Source: a virus
Strand: one strand, 5' to 3'
Virus record (IMG/VR): IMGVR_UViG_3300036651_002016
Coordinates: 1 to 23,174 of that record
Length of the DNA stretch: 23,174 bases
Part shown: positions 1-6,048 of the stretch, in pieces
Layout of the letters: each line of letters opens with the position of its first letter
How positions within the stretch are numbered: the first letter of the stretch is position 1
Position numbers and translations under genes: made by a program
Notes under the pieces: generated by a model
What the model was told of the DNA's origin: nothing
Seen by the model: only the letters and a program-made list of their open reading frames with translations
Databases searched by the model: none

Positions 1-447
1 GTTGAAGACGGCCGGCGTGCCTGTCGTGCCCGCGATGACAAGGTCGGCACTGGTCTCGAAGTAGATCGGGTCAGAATCAACCGACAGTGTGGAGACACGG
101 GTGCCCGCCGGAATGGTGGTCGAGCCGAGGTTGGGCGCGATGGTGAATAGCAGCGGCACGGTGGCTGCGTTGGTGCTGTTCGGTCGGTAGTCCAACATCG
201 ACGCGAGGTTCAGCACAGACCGTCGCTGCGTCGCGGTCTGCAGGAACGCCTCATTGGCGATGCGGTCACCGTAGTAACTCAAGATGTCGCCCATGTAGGC
301 GAAGAGCTCAACCATCACGACACCGAAGTCGTTGGTCGAACGCGACGTCCACTGCGGCAGCAGCGTGGTGGCCTGGGCCAGCATGTCGTCGCGCAGACCG
401 GCAAAGTCCTTTGAAGTATAGTCAATGACGAGGCTCGTCGACGCCAT
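1..447 (-). CDS. Baseplate wedge protein, gp6/J-like, N-terminal part (runs off the window)
   Basis: This is the first 149 residues of a baseplate wedge subunit of the T4 gp6 / Mu-P2 gpJ family (baseplate J-like), which joins gp25-like subunits to form the wedge ring around the hub. The reading frame stays open to base 1, so the gene is cut by the window edge. The family-typical start is visible: MASTSLVIDYTSKDFAGLRD, then an acidic aromatic stretch (VELFAYMGDILSYYGDRIANEAFL, residues about 46-69), then a beta-rich part with TIPAGTRV near residue 113. The ATG overlaps the stop of the upstream HNH gene (TGATG), and its ribosome binding site (AAGGAG) lies inside the last HNH codons. The position right after gp25, interrupted only by the HNH gene, fits the usual gp25-gp6 order. 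Its first eight residues are repeated at the start of the HNH gene. Confidence 0.9.
   Translation of the reverse strand, partial: MASTSLVIDYTSKDFAGLRDDMLAQATTLLPQWTSRSTNDFGVVMVELFAYMGDILSYYGDRIANEAFLQTATQRRSVLNLASMLDYRPNSTNAATVPLLFTIAPNLGSTTIPAGTRVSTLSVDSDPIYFETSADLVIAGTTGTPAVFN
424..447 (-). repeat. Copy 2 of recoded 5' gene end (codons 1-8 of the gp6-like gene)
   Basis: These 24 bases encode MASTSLVI as ATG GCG TCG ACG AGC CTC GTC ATT. The same eight residues are encoded at 903-926 by other codons. Eight of 24 bases differ, including a serine switch between the TCN and AGY families. Confidence 0.85.
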
Positions 448-926
448 CAGGGGGTCTCCTTCTGCTTGGCGCGGAAGCGCCGTGCGGTCTCGGCCCGACA
501 CGCCTTGCAGTGCCTCGCACCGTTCTTCTCCACCCAGAGATTGTCGCCGTCCAGAGGGTGGTCGTTCTTGCAGTGCGTCTTGTCATGGTTGACCTTGGCA
601 GAGCCCCGAAGGCCATGCTCCAACCAGTGAGCGGAGGCGGTCAGCAGCTCGAGGTGAGACAGCTCACGGCACCGCGTGTTGTGGCAGAGGTGGTGCAGAT
701 TGTGCCCGAGCGGCAACGGGCCATTGGCGTTCTCCCACACCCACTGGTGCACGCGGTAGGAGTGACCGCCGATCTGCACCATGCCGTAGCCCTTGGTGGT
801 CGCGCCGGTCCAGACGTAGCAGCCGTCTTCCTGGCGCACGCAGTAGTAGTCGACTCGCTCGGCCGGATCCATCGTGCGCGCCGCATGCCACGACAGTGGC
901 TCGATGACGAGACTGGTGCTAGCCAC
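447..926 (-). CDS. HNH homing-type endonuclease inserted between gp25 and gp6 genes
   Basis: A 159-residue HNH nuclease of the free-standing homing endonuclease type. The central part (residues about 45-101) has the HNH_3-like pattern GGHSYRVHQWVWE, then GHNLHHLCHNTRCRELSHLE, with His78/His79 and Cys81/Cys86 in the nuclease core. The C-terminal part carries a second Cys/His set (HCKNDHPL near 118-125 and HCKAC at 139-143) that looks like a small zinc-binding module followed by a basic tail. The GTG start at 926 overlaps the gp25 stop (GTGGCTAG), and the stop overlaps the ATG of the gp6-like gene. The first eight residues, MASTSLVI, are the same as the first eight of the gp6-like protein and do not look like nuclease sequence. 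The functional start could instead be Met19. Its role in virion assembly, if any, is unlikely; it is probably a selfish element. Confidence 0.9.
   Translation of the reverse strand: MASTSLVIEPLSWHAARTMDPAERVDYYCVRQEDGCYVWTGATTKGYGMVQIGGHSYRVHQWVWENANGPLPLGHNLHHLCHNTRCRELSHLELLTASAHWLEHGLRGSAKVNHDKTHCKNDHPLDGDNLWVEKNGARHCKACRAETARRFRAKQKETP
903..926 (-). repeat. Copy 1 of recoded 5' gene end, now the N-terminus of the HNH gene
   Basis: These 24 bases encode MASTSLVI as GTG GCT AGC ACC AGT CTC GTC ATC, starting inside the gp25 stop region. I infer this was the original start of the gp6-like gene before the nuclease gene was inserted, because it keeps the tight overlap with gp25 that is usual in this operon. 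Confidence 0.75.
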
Positions 927-1341
927 TGCGCTCCTCCTGGGTGACCTCGCCGCGGTAGAGCACCGCGGTATTGATCGGCAACGAGAGGGTCTGCAGCGGA
1001 CTGTTGGCCGCCGAGTACGTCACGTTGAGGGTGATGATCCCATCCAGCGCGTCCGTCGTATCGGGGTACACGCTCTGAACAACAACACCGGGCTCCCACC
1101 GGTCGATGGCCCGCTGGATGTCGGTGGTGATGATCGACGTCGTCATCTCGTCGTCAGCCTCGAACAGCAATGCGGCCAGAGGCGCGCCGTAGTCCGGCCG
1201 CATGACCCGCTCCTGCAGCGCGGTACCAATCACGGTCTTCACCCGGTTCCGCAGCACCTGCGCGGGGTCGCTGGTGAAGGCAATCTGTCCCTGCGCGTTG
1301 ATGCGGAAGGGCTGGTCGATCTCGACCTGCTGCTGGATCAT
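919..1341 (-). CDS. Baseplate wedge protein, gp25-like (GPW/gp25 family)
   Basis: A 140-residue protein of the T4 gp25 / P2 gpW family, a conserved baseplate wedge component that in known contractile tails contacts the first sheath ring and starts sheath assembly. The family core is visible: DPAQVLRNRVKTVIGTALQE, then RVMRPDYGAPLAALLFEADDE (residues about 45-65), followed by a predicted amphipathic helix with the EPGVVV segment and a final beta-hairpin region (IITLNVTYS). The length is normal for the family. The ATG overlaps the upstream stop as ATGA. Next to it in the expected order is the gp6-like wedge gene, but an HNH gene separates the two here. Confidence 0.92.
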   Translation of the reverse strand: MIQQQVEIDQPFRINAQGQIAFTSDPAQVLRNRVKTVIGTALQERVMRPDYGAPLAALLFEADDEMTTSIITTDIQRAIDRWEPGVVVQSVYPDTTDALDGIITLNVTYSAANSPLQTLSLPINTAVLYRGEVTQEERSG

Positions 1342-1763
1342 CCGAGCTCCCTCAGGGCCTTCGCCACTCGTACGACATCCTCATCCGACAACGACGGCGG
1401 CTCAGACAGTTTGGGATTGGCGGCCTGCCACGCCTTCTTCTCGCCGGCCGTCATTGCCCGCACCTGACTGGTGCTGTGGTCGTAGATGTGGCCCTCGTGC
1501 GTGGGCATGGGGTCAGTGTCAGCCAGAACATGAACGCCCCGCAGCGGTGTGGCTGCTTGGATCTTCTGGTGGGAGTCGATGAGTGAAGCGAGCTGAAGAC
1601 TGCGACCATAGGCGAGATGGTCGTCGATCTGCTTCTGCCACGCGTCGATCTCGGCCTGCGTGCCACCGCTCAACGCTGGGCTGGGACCAGTAGCGGGCGG
1701 GGAGATGAGCGCCTCACAGATGTGGAAGAGGTGGCCGTTCTCGTCGTACTCGACGTACTTCAT
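1338..1763 (-). CDS. Unknown tail-region protein, possible fibre accessory protein
   Basis: A 141-residue protein, mostly hydrophilic, that I do not recognise. It begins MKYVEYDENGHLFHICEALI and has a predicted helical middle (QAEIDAWQKQIDDHLAYGRSL, written here in part) and a helical C-terminal tail ending SLSDEDVVRVAKALRELG. The ATG at 1763 was chosen because it gives a TGATG overlap with the spike-fibre stop; a GTG three codons upstream (1772) is possible. It lies between the fibre-bearing spike gene and the gp25 gene, a place where fibre chaperones or fibre-attachment proteins often sit. That role is inference only. The mention of tyrosine/aspartate-rich N-terminus and helix-rich remainder is all the sequence shows. 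Confidence 0.75.
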   Translation of the reverse strand: MKYVEYDENGHLFHICEALISPPATGPSPALSGGTQAEIDAWQKQIDDHLAYGRSLQLASLIDSHQKIQAATPLRGVHVLADTDPMPTHEGHIYDHSTSQVRAMTAGEKKAWQAANPKLSEPPSLSDEDVVRVAKALRELG

Positions 1764-3772
1764 CAGATCCACTCCGTCACTTCGTACGACAGGCTTTGGT
1801 TGCCGGTCGCGTTGTACATCATCCCCCAGGTAATAGATGTCGACGACGCGAGTGCTGCAGCCCCTCCATTACCAAACATCGGGCTGCCGTTAGTACTGCC
1901 GCCCATTGTTGCCCGCAACTGTGCATTTGCCAGATTGACACTGGCGATGGTCACCGCTGTCCCTGCAGAGGCGGATCCACGAATGGTCTGGTTGATCCTC
2001 ATGCCGGCTCCCTGGCCCAGCACAACCCACGTCGTCCAGTTGATTCCGCCTGAGCCATTGTCAGATCCCCGTCGCGTGTAAATGACATCGGAGCCGCCAG
2101 TCATGTCGTAGACGTTCTGTCGTTGCCATAACGTGGTGTTCTCGTGGGCGAACACCTCGAGAAAGATCCAGCGGGTGTCCCCCCACGGGTTGTTGGTGGT
2201 GTTGCTGCCGTTGTAGACACCCGTGGTGAAGTTCTGATTCAGACTCTGGCTGTTGATGTCGGTGGTGTTCACCGCAGTGCTGCCACCGACGGTACTGGCT
2301 CCCAGTGCGCGTCCCTGAGTAGCCACGCGGTGGCCGTTGTCGTAGATACCGCTTGTGCCGGTGAGAGTTCCGCTGGCCGTGAGGTTGTTACCGACGAGGG
2401 CGTTGCCTGAAGCATCCACACTGAAGCGATTGGTGAGCGTAATCGCTGCCCCTGCCGCGACACCGGGCGCGTTTCCGAACGCAAATCCTCCGGTGCCCAT
2501 CTGGAAGAAGGAGTGCTGCCCAGCGCCAGAGCTAGTCGCAACTGCACGCCACGACGTACCGTCGTAGTAGGCGTTGTCCGACCAATAACTATTGCCCGTT
2601 GCAACGGTCGGGTTGTAGCTGAACCAGCCTGTCCGACTTCCCAGCCGGAGGGCATTTGCCGTTCCCGCAGAGCCCGAGGTGGCGTTGTCGACGTTGACCC
2701 AGAGTTGCCCGGTCATCGTGTCGCCGGCTTTCAGGACGCCCGTTCCCGTCGCCATCGCTCCGATGCTGGCCGGGGTGGGAGCTGCAGGTGTGCCGTGCGT
2801 GTGGTCATTGCGGGCGTACGCCGTGCCCGTCCCGACGACCGACGCGGCTCCGAAGGAGGTGGCTGCGACCACCGTGCTGGCGAGGTTAGGGTTGCCGGCG
2901 CTGTACTTCGTTGGCAGCAGATTGAGCACCGAGCCGACGATCAACGCGCTGCCCATCTGGGACTGCAGCGTCGAGATGTTGCTGTTGGCCCCAGCCAGCG
3001 CCACATTCGTGGCGAAGCTGGGGAGCTGGGCGTTGATGCTGTCCACTGCTGTCTGCAGCGCGTATGCCGGTACGCCCGACAGTCGTGCCCACGGCACGAT
3101 GCCCGAGGTCAACGTCCCGGTGAGGGCGATGTCACCCGAGACCGACGTCGTGGCTGCCGTGAAGGTCTTCGCCCCGCTGATTGTCTGCGCGGTGTCCGTC
3201 GTCGCCATATTGCCAGGCACCGGACCCCCGCCAGGCTGACCCGGCGCGGGGGGCGGGTTGGCAAAGCCGTACTTGCTGTCGAGCGCGGCCTGCAGGCCCG
3301 ACGTGTTGGCGATGCTCCAGTTGTTGGTCGGCACGGTGACAGTGCCGCTGAACGACCCGGTCGTGGCGGTCACTGCGCCGCTGAAGGTCGCCGAGGTGGC
3401 GGTCAGTGCCCCGGTGAAGGTGCTCGCACCGGCCGAGATGCCTGCGCTGAACGTCTTGCGACCGGTGGCAGTCTGCACGGTCGACAGCGACATGACATCG
3501 GCCGAGTCGTGCGGGATGGCCGAGCTGACCGCCGACACGGGTCCCAGGCCGATCCATACCGGCAGCCTTGTGTCGCCGCCCTCGTACAGGACCCACACCG
3601 GATCGCCTGGTGCAGGCACCACCAGGGGGATGGCCGGAGTCCGCATCGGCTTGGCCCAGCTCGAGGCCGCATTGCCATGCACCGCTGCGACGTGGGCAAT
3701 GATCCGCCCGCGGCCCTCGGGGTCGACGTTGTTGATGACCGTGCCGCGGTAGATGCCGTAGAAGTGGTTCAC
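1763..3772 (-). CDS. Baseplate spike (gp5/gpV-like OB domain) fused to a tail-fibre with pyocin-knob-like end
   Basis: A 669-residue chimera. Residues about 1-75 look like the OB-fold domain of the gp5/gpV spike family (GIYRGTVINNVDPEGRGRI, then PMRTPAIPLVVPAPGDPVWV and LPVWIG). Residues about 85-240 are S/T/A/G-rich fibre repeats of the type TFSGAVTATTGSFSG, with a Pro/Gly-rich hinge near 175-190 (PPPAPGQPGGGPVPG). A DHTHG motif near 322 resembles HxH metal-binding sites in fibre shafts. Residues about 500-585 match the pyocin-knob style domain (DINSQSLNQNFTTGVYN, then WIFLEVFAHENTT, WQRQNVYDM and WTTWVVLG), and the end is beta-rich. The GTG at 3772 forms a GTGA overlap with the hub gene; the open frame upstream of it overlaps the hub gene and is not real. 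Usually spike and fibre are separate genes. Confidence 0.85.
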   Translation of the reverse strand: MNHFYGIYRGTVINNVDPEGRGRIIAHVAAVHGNAASSWAKPMRTPAIPLVVPAPGDPVWVLYEGGDTRLPVWIGLGPVSAVSSAIPHDSADVMSLSTVQTATGRKTFSAGISAGASTFTGALTATSATFSGAVTATTGSFSGTVTVPTNNWSIANTSGLQAALDSKYGFANPPPAPGQPGGGPVPGNMATTDTAQTISGAKTFTAATTSVSGDIALTGTLTSGIVPWARLSGVPAYALQTAVDSINAQLPSFATNVALAGANSNISTLQSQMGSALIVGSVLNLLPTKYSAGNPNLASTVVAATSFGAASVVGTGTAYARNDHTHGTPAAPTPASIGAMATGTGVLKAGDTMTGQLWVNVDNATSGSAGTANALRLGSRTGWFSYNPTVATGNSYWSDNAYYDGTSWRAVATSSGAGQHSFFQMGTGGFAFGNAPGVAAGAAITLTNRFSVDASGNALVGNNLTASGTLTGTSGIYDNGHRVATQGRALGASTVGGSTAVNTTDINSQSLNQNFTTGVYNGSNTTNNPWGDTRWIFLEVFAHENTTLWQRQNVYDMTGGSDVIYTRRGSDNGSGGINWTTWVVLGQGAGMRINQTIRGSASAGTAVTIASVNLANAQLRATMGGSTNGSPMFGNGGAAALASSTSITWGMMYNATGNQSLSYEVTEWI

Positions 3773-4926
3773 GACTTGCTCACCCTTGAGGCCGTCGACC
3801 ACTGTGACCGCCACTGCCCATTCACCATGAGTGTCGGGGGATACGCGGACTTCGGCCGTCCCTGCGGGTTGGCGCGCGTCGCCACCACGCGGCGGGCCCG
3901 AGCGTCGGGAATGGTCACTGTCGAGCCGATGCCATCGCGACCCAGGTCGAGCTCCATGAAGTACTCGCGCTGGTTGAGAATGTGCGTCACCTTCTTGACG
4001 AACCACAGCCCGATGTAGTTGTCATCGACGTTGGACAGCAGCACCGGCCATGTCTGGTGCACGCGCGGGTTCCCCAGCCCGACCGCTGTGGCGGTGATGT
4101 TGAAGCGGTCGTTCTCAGCCATGGCCGCAAGATGCCAGCGGCCCTCCTCCGGCGTCGTGACCTGGGAGGCCAAGGAGATCTGGCCGCGAGGAAGCGCGGT
4201 CGTACGCGCGAGGCGCGCTTCCATGGGCCCGCCGGTCGTAGCGAAAGACATCCCGGTACGCGAGTTCGTTCCGTACAGCGTCGTGGCGGCGCGCACCTTG
4301 CCCGGAGGCGCGGCTCCGTCGACCGGCGCGAACTCGTAGAGAGTGCCCGAGTCGGACTGGGTGCCCCGCCGCAGCACCGGGGCCTGGCTGGCGTACTTGT
4401 CGACCATGGCCGTACGGGGGTGCATCAGCAGTCGAGTGTTCTTGGCGTAGAGGCTGTACCCGATGGTCTTGGCGCGCGCGACCATGAAGTCCCAGGTCCG
4501 GCCGCCATCGGCGTGCATCGCGTCGAACACCTGGCCGTGCGGGGTGATGTCGGCGTCGAAGCGATAGTCACGCGCGAGCTCGTTGAGCACCGACGGGACT
4601 GTTCGGTTGACCCATGTCTGCTGCAGGCCGTTGTCGAACACCTCGCTGGCTCCCCGGCACCACACTTCGACTGTGCTGGAGCTTGCGGCCGGGCTGGGCT
4701 CGACGTGGTGCACGACCCCGGTGAACGTGGCCGCGTCGCGCCCCTGCCGCCAGGTGATCGTCACCGGGGTGTCGCTGCGGTAATGCCGACGGCTGGGAGC
4801 GGCCATCGGCACCGTCACGATGGCGATGTCGTGCTTGTACTCCTCCTGCACCACGCGCAGGCCGGTGACTACTCCCTCGAAGACACCGGCTGCGGGGAAG
4901 CTGACGCTAGCTGTAGACGTAGCCAT
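3769..4926 (-). CDS. Baseplate hub protein, gpD/gp27-like
   Basis: A 385-residue hub subunit of the T4 gp27 / P2 gpD / VgrG-core type, which links the end of the tail tube to the spike. Visible features are an N-terminal beta-rich domain (GVFEGVVTGLRVVQEEYKHD; TPVTITWRQGRDAATFTGVV), the conserved helical insertion (SVLNELARDYRFDADITPHG, residues about 110-130; HADGGRTWDFMVARAKTIGY, about 138-157, which matches the typical 'D.W.F...A...G' pattern), and a C-terminal beta domain ending in a basic tail. It lies directly before the spike gene with a GTGA overlap and after the LysM gene with a 20-base overlap, the standard order for contractile tails. The ATG at 4926 is preceded by codons of the LysM gene. 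Confidence 0.87.
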   Translation of the reverse strand: MATSTASVSFPAAGVFEGVVTGLRVVQEEYKHDIAIVTVPMAAPSRRHYRSDTPVTITWRQGRDAATFTGVVHHVEPSPAASSSTVEVWCRGASEVFDNGLQQTWVNRTVPSVLNELARDYRFDADITPHGQVFDAMHADGGRTWDFMVARAKTIGYSLYAKNTRLLMHPRTAMVDKYASQAPVLRRGTQSDSGTLYEFAPVDGAAPPGKVRAATTLYGTNSRTGMSFATTGGPMEARLARTTALPRGQISLASQVTTPEEGRWHLAAMAENDRFNITATAVGLGNPRVHQTWPVLLSNVDDNYIGLWFVKKVTHILNQREYFMELDLGRDGIGSTVTIPDARARRVVATRANPQGRPKSAYPPTLMVNGQWRSQWSTASRVSKS

Positions 4927-5200
4927 CGGGGATCCTCAGCACCGTCCCAACCGGGATCTGGTCCGGGTAGAAGACCTCGGGGTTGGCGTTCGCGATCACC
5001 CAGGAGAGCTCGGGGTCGCCGTAAAAGCGCGCGGCTAGAAGGTCGAGGCGCTCGTTGTAGCCCGTCGAGTAGACGCTGTAGTTGAACGTCTGGGGGGATA
5101 GCGGCTGCTGGTGGAAGACGGTCGGCTCGTACACCCCGTCCTGGGTCATGATGCGGTCGATGGGGTCGTCCTCGTACCGCGACCCGGCGTAGATGGTCAT
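4907..5200 (-). CDS. LysM-like baseplate protein (gp53 / tail-protein-X type)
   Basis: A 97-residue protein whose residues about 40-92 form a LysM-like unit: FNYSVYSTGYNERLDLLAAR, then FYGDPELSWVIANANPE and IPVGTVLRIPDGY. This pattern is found in T4 gp53 and in P2 tail protein X, which help join the hub to the wedges. The N-terminal part is short and charged (MTIYAGSRYEDDPIDRIM). The ATG at 5200 gives an ATGA overlap with the upstream gene, which is why I choose it over an in-frame start at 5302 that would lie deep inside that gene. It precedes the gpD-like hub gene, as expected. Whether this LysM fold binds peptidoglycan or is purely structural cannot be told from sequence; in baseplates it is usually structural. 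Confidence 0.87.
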   Translation of the reverse strand: MTIYAGSRYEDDPIDRIMTQDGVYEPTVFHQQPLSPQTFNYSVYSTGYNERLDLLAARFYGDPELSWVIANANPEVFYPDQIPVGTVLRIPDGYVYS

Positions 5201-6048
5201 GAGCCCACCGCGGGTGATATCGAACTCCGTGCGGGGTCTGCCTTCGACGTAGCGCCGACCAAGGAGTTGGCTGAGATCGTGACGATGGTGCGGATCGGAC
5301 ACATGCGCGGGGTGAACTGCGTGTGGCTGATCTGCAGATTCGTGATGTAGCAGGGGAAGGGGGGCAACGGCCGGCCGTTCTGGGTGTAGCCGCCATTGGC
5401 CGAGGCCGGGCCCCAGAAGATCTCGACCGCACTCAGGTAGAGATAGCCGGGGTTGACCTCGCTGCCGTTGATGACGCGGTACAGCGCGTCGATGTCGACC
5501 TGAGTGCCCAAGGTCGTGAGTCCCTGCGCGTACGCGTCCTGCGTCCGATCCAGCATCAGGGCGAACGTTACGGTCTCCTGGCCGGGGAAGCGCATGTGCG
5601 GGTAGTCCGCAGACCCGGCGTATAGCGGGTCCACGAGCCCGGTGAACGTGCTGTTGCTGAACTCAAGCGACTCCGGGTTGTAGAGGAAGCGGAACTGGTA
5701 CCGGTCGCTGGCGGTCATCGGCTGTGCGGCGTCATTACCGGCCACAGCCGAGACTCGGCGGATCAGGCCGCGCTGCAGCGCCACCGCGTCACGGCCGAAC
5801 ATGAACGGGCTCTCAGACAGCGGGTGCAGCGGGGGGTTGATGAGGAGCCCTGGCGCGGGTTTCGCCGCAGCCGCGACATGACGATGCGCGGCTGCGTAGG
5901 CTGCCGCACCGGCTGCGGTGGCATGCCCGGTGCTGTTCGTATTGCCTGCGCCCCCTGGGCCGAGATCGTTTCGGTACTTGACCGTGCGTGGCGGGGCCGG
6001 GGCGGGGGCCTTGTTGCTCGAGCCCCCGGGGATCGCGGGGCGCACCAT
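5197..6048 (-). CDS. Tube initiator / hub-adaptor protein resembling contractile-injection-system tube protein (Afp7-like N-domain)
   Basis: A 283-residue protein. Residues about 1-70 are Ala/Pro/Gly-rich and look disordered. From about 110 the pattern fits the CIS-tube domain found in Afp7/Pvc7-like proteins: YQFRFLYNPESLEFSNSTFT, then GQETVTFALMLDRTQDAY, a helical link (GTQVDIDALYRVINGSE), and AVEIFWGP, ITNLQISHTQFTPRMCPIRT, VTISANSL at the end. Proteins of this type sit at the tube-hub junction. The start ATG overlaps the tape measure stop as TGATG, and the stop overlaps the LysM gene as ATGA. The combination with an immediately following LysM gene mirrors injection systems, where both parts can be fused in one protein. 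The family name is my recognition of the pattern, not a search result. Confidence 0.75.
   Translation of the reverse strand: MVRPAIPGGSSNKAPAPAPPRTVKYRNDLGPGGAGNTNSTGHATAAGAAAYAAAHRHVAAAAKPAPGLLINPPLHPLSESPFMFGRDAVALQRGLIRRVSAVAGNDAAQPMTASDRYQFRFLYNPESLEFSNSTFTGLVDPLYAGSADYPHMRFPGQETVTFALMLDRTQDAYAQGLTTLGTQVDIDALYRVINGSEVNPGYLYLSAVEIFWGPASANGGYTQNGRPLPPFPCYITNLQISHTQFTPRMCPIRTIVTISANSLVGATSKADPARSSISPAVGS

Noticed and set aside
3773-4006. Upstream extension of the spike-fibre frame
   Set aside because: It lies within the hub gene, is Arg/Pro/Gly-rich, and the GTG at 3772 gives the GTGA overlap and starts at the OB-domain.
2513-4018. Long plus-strand open frame (501 codons) opposite the spike-fibre and hub genes
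   Set aside because: It is Arg/Gly/His-rich with no recognisable domain, and lies opposite clear structural genes; GC-rich codons commonly leave the opposite strand open.
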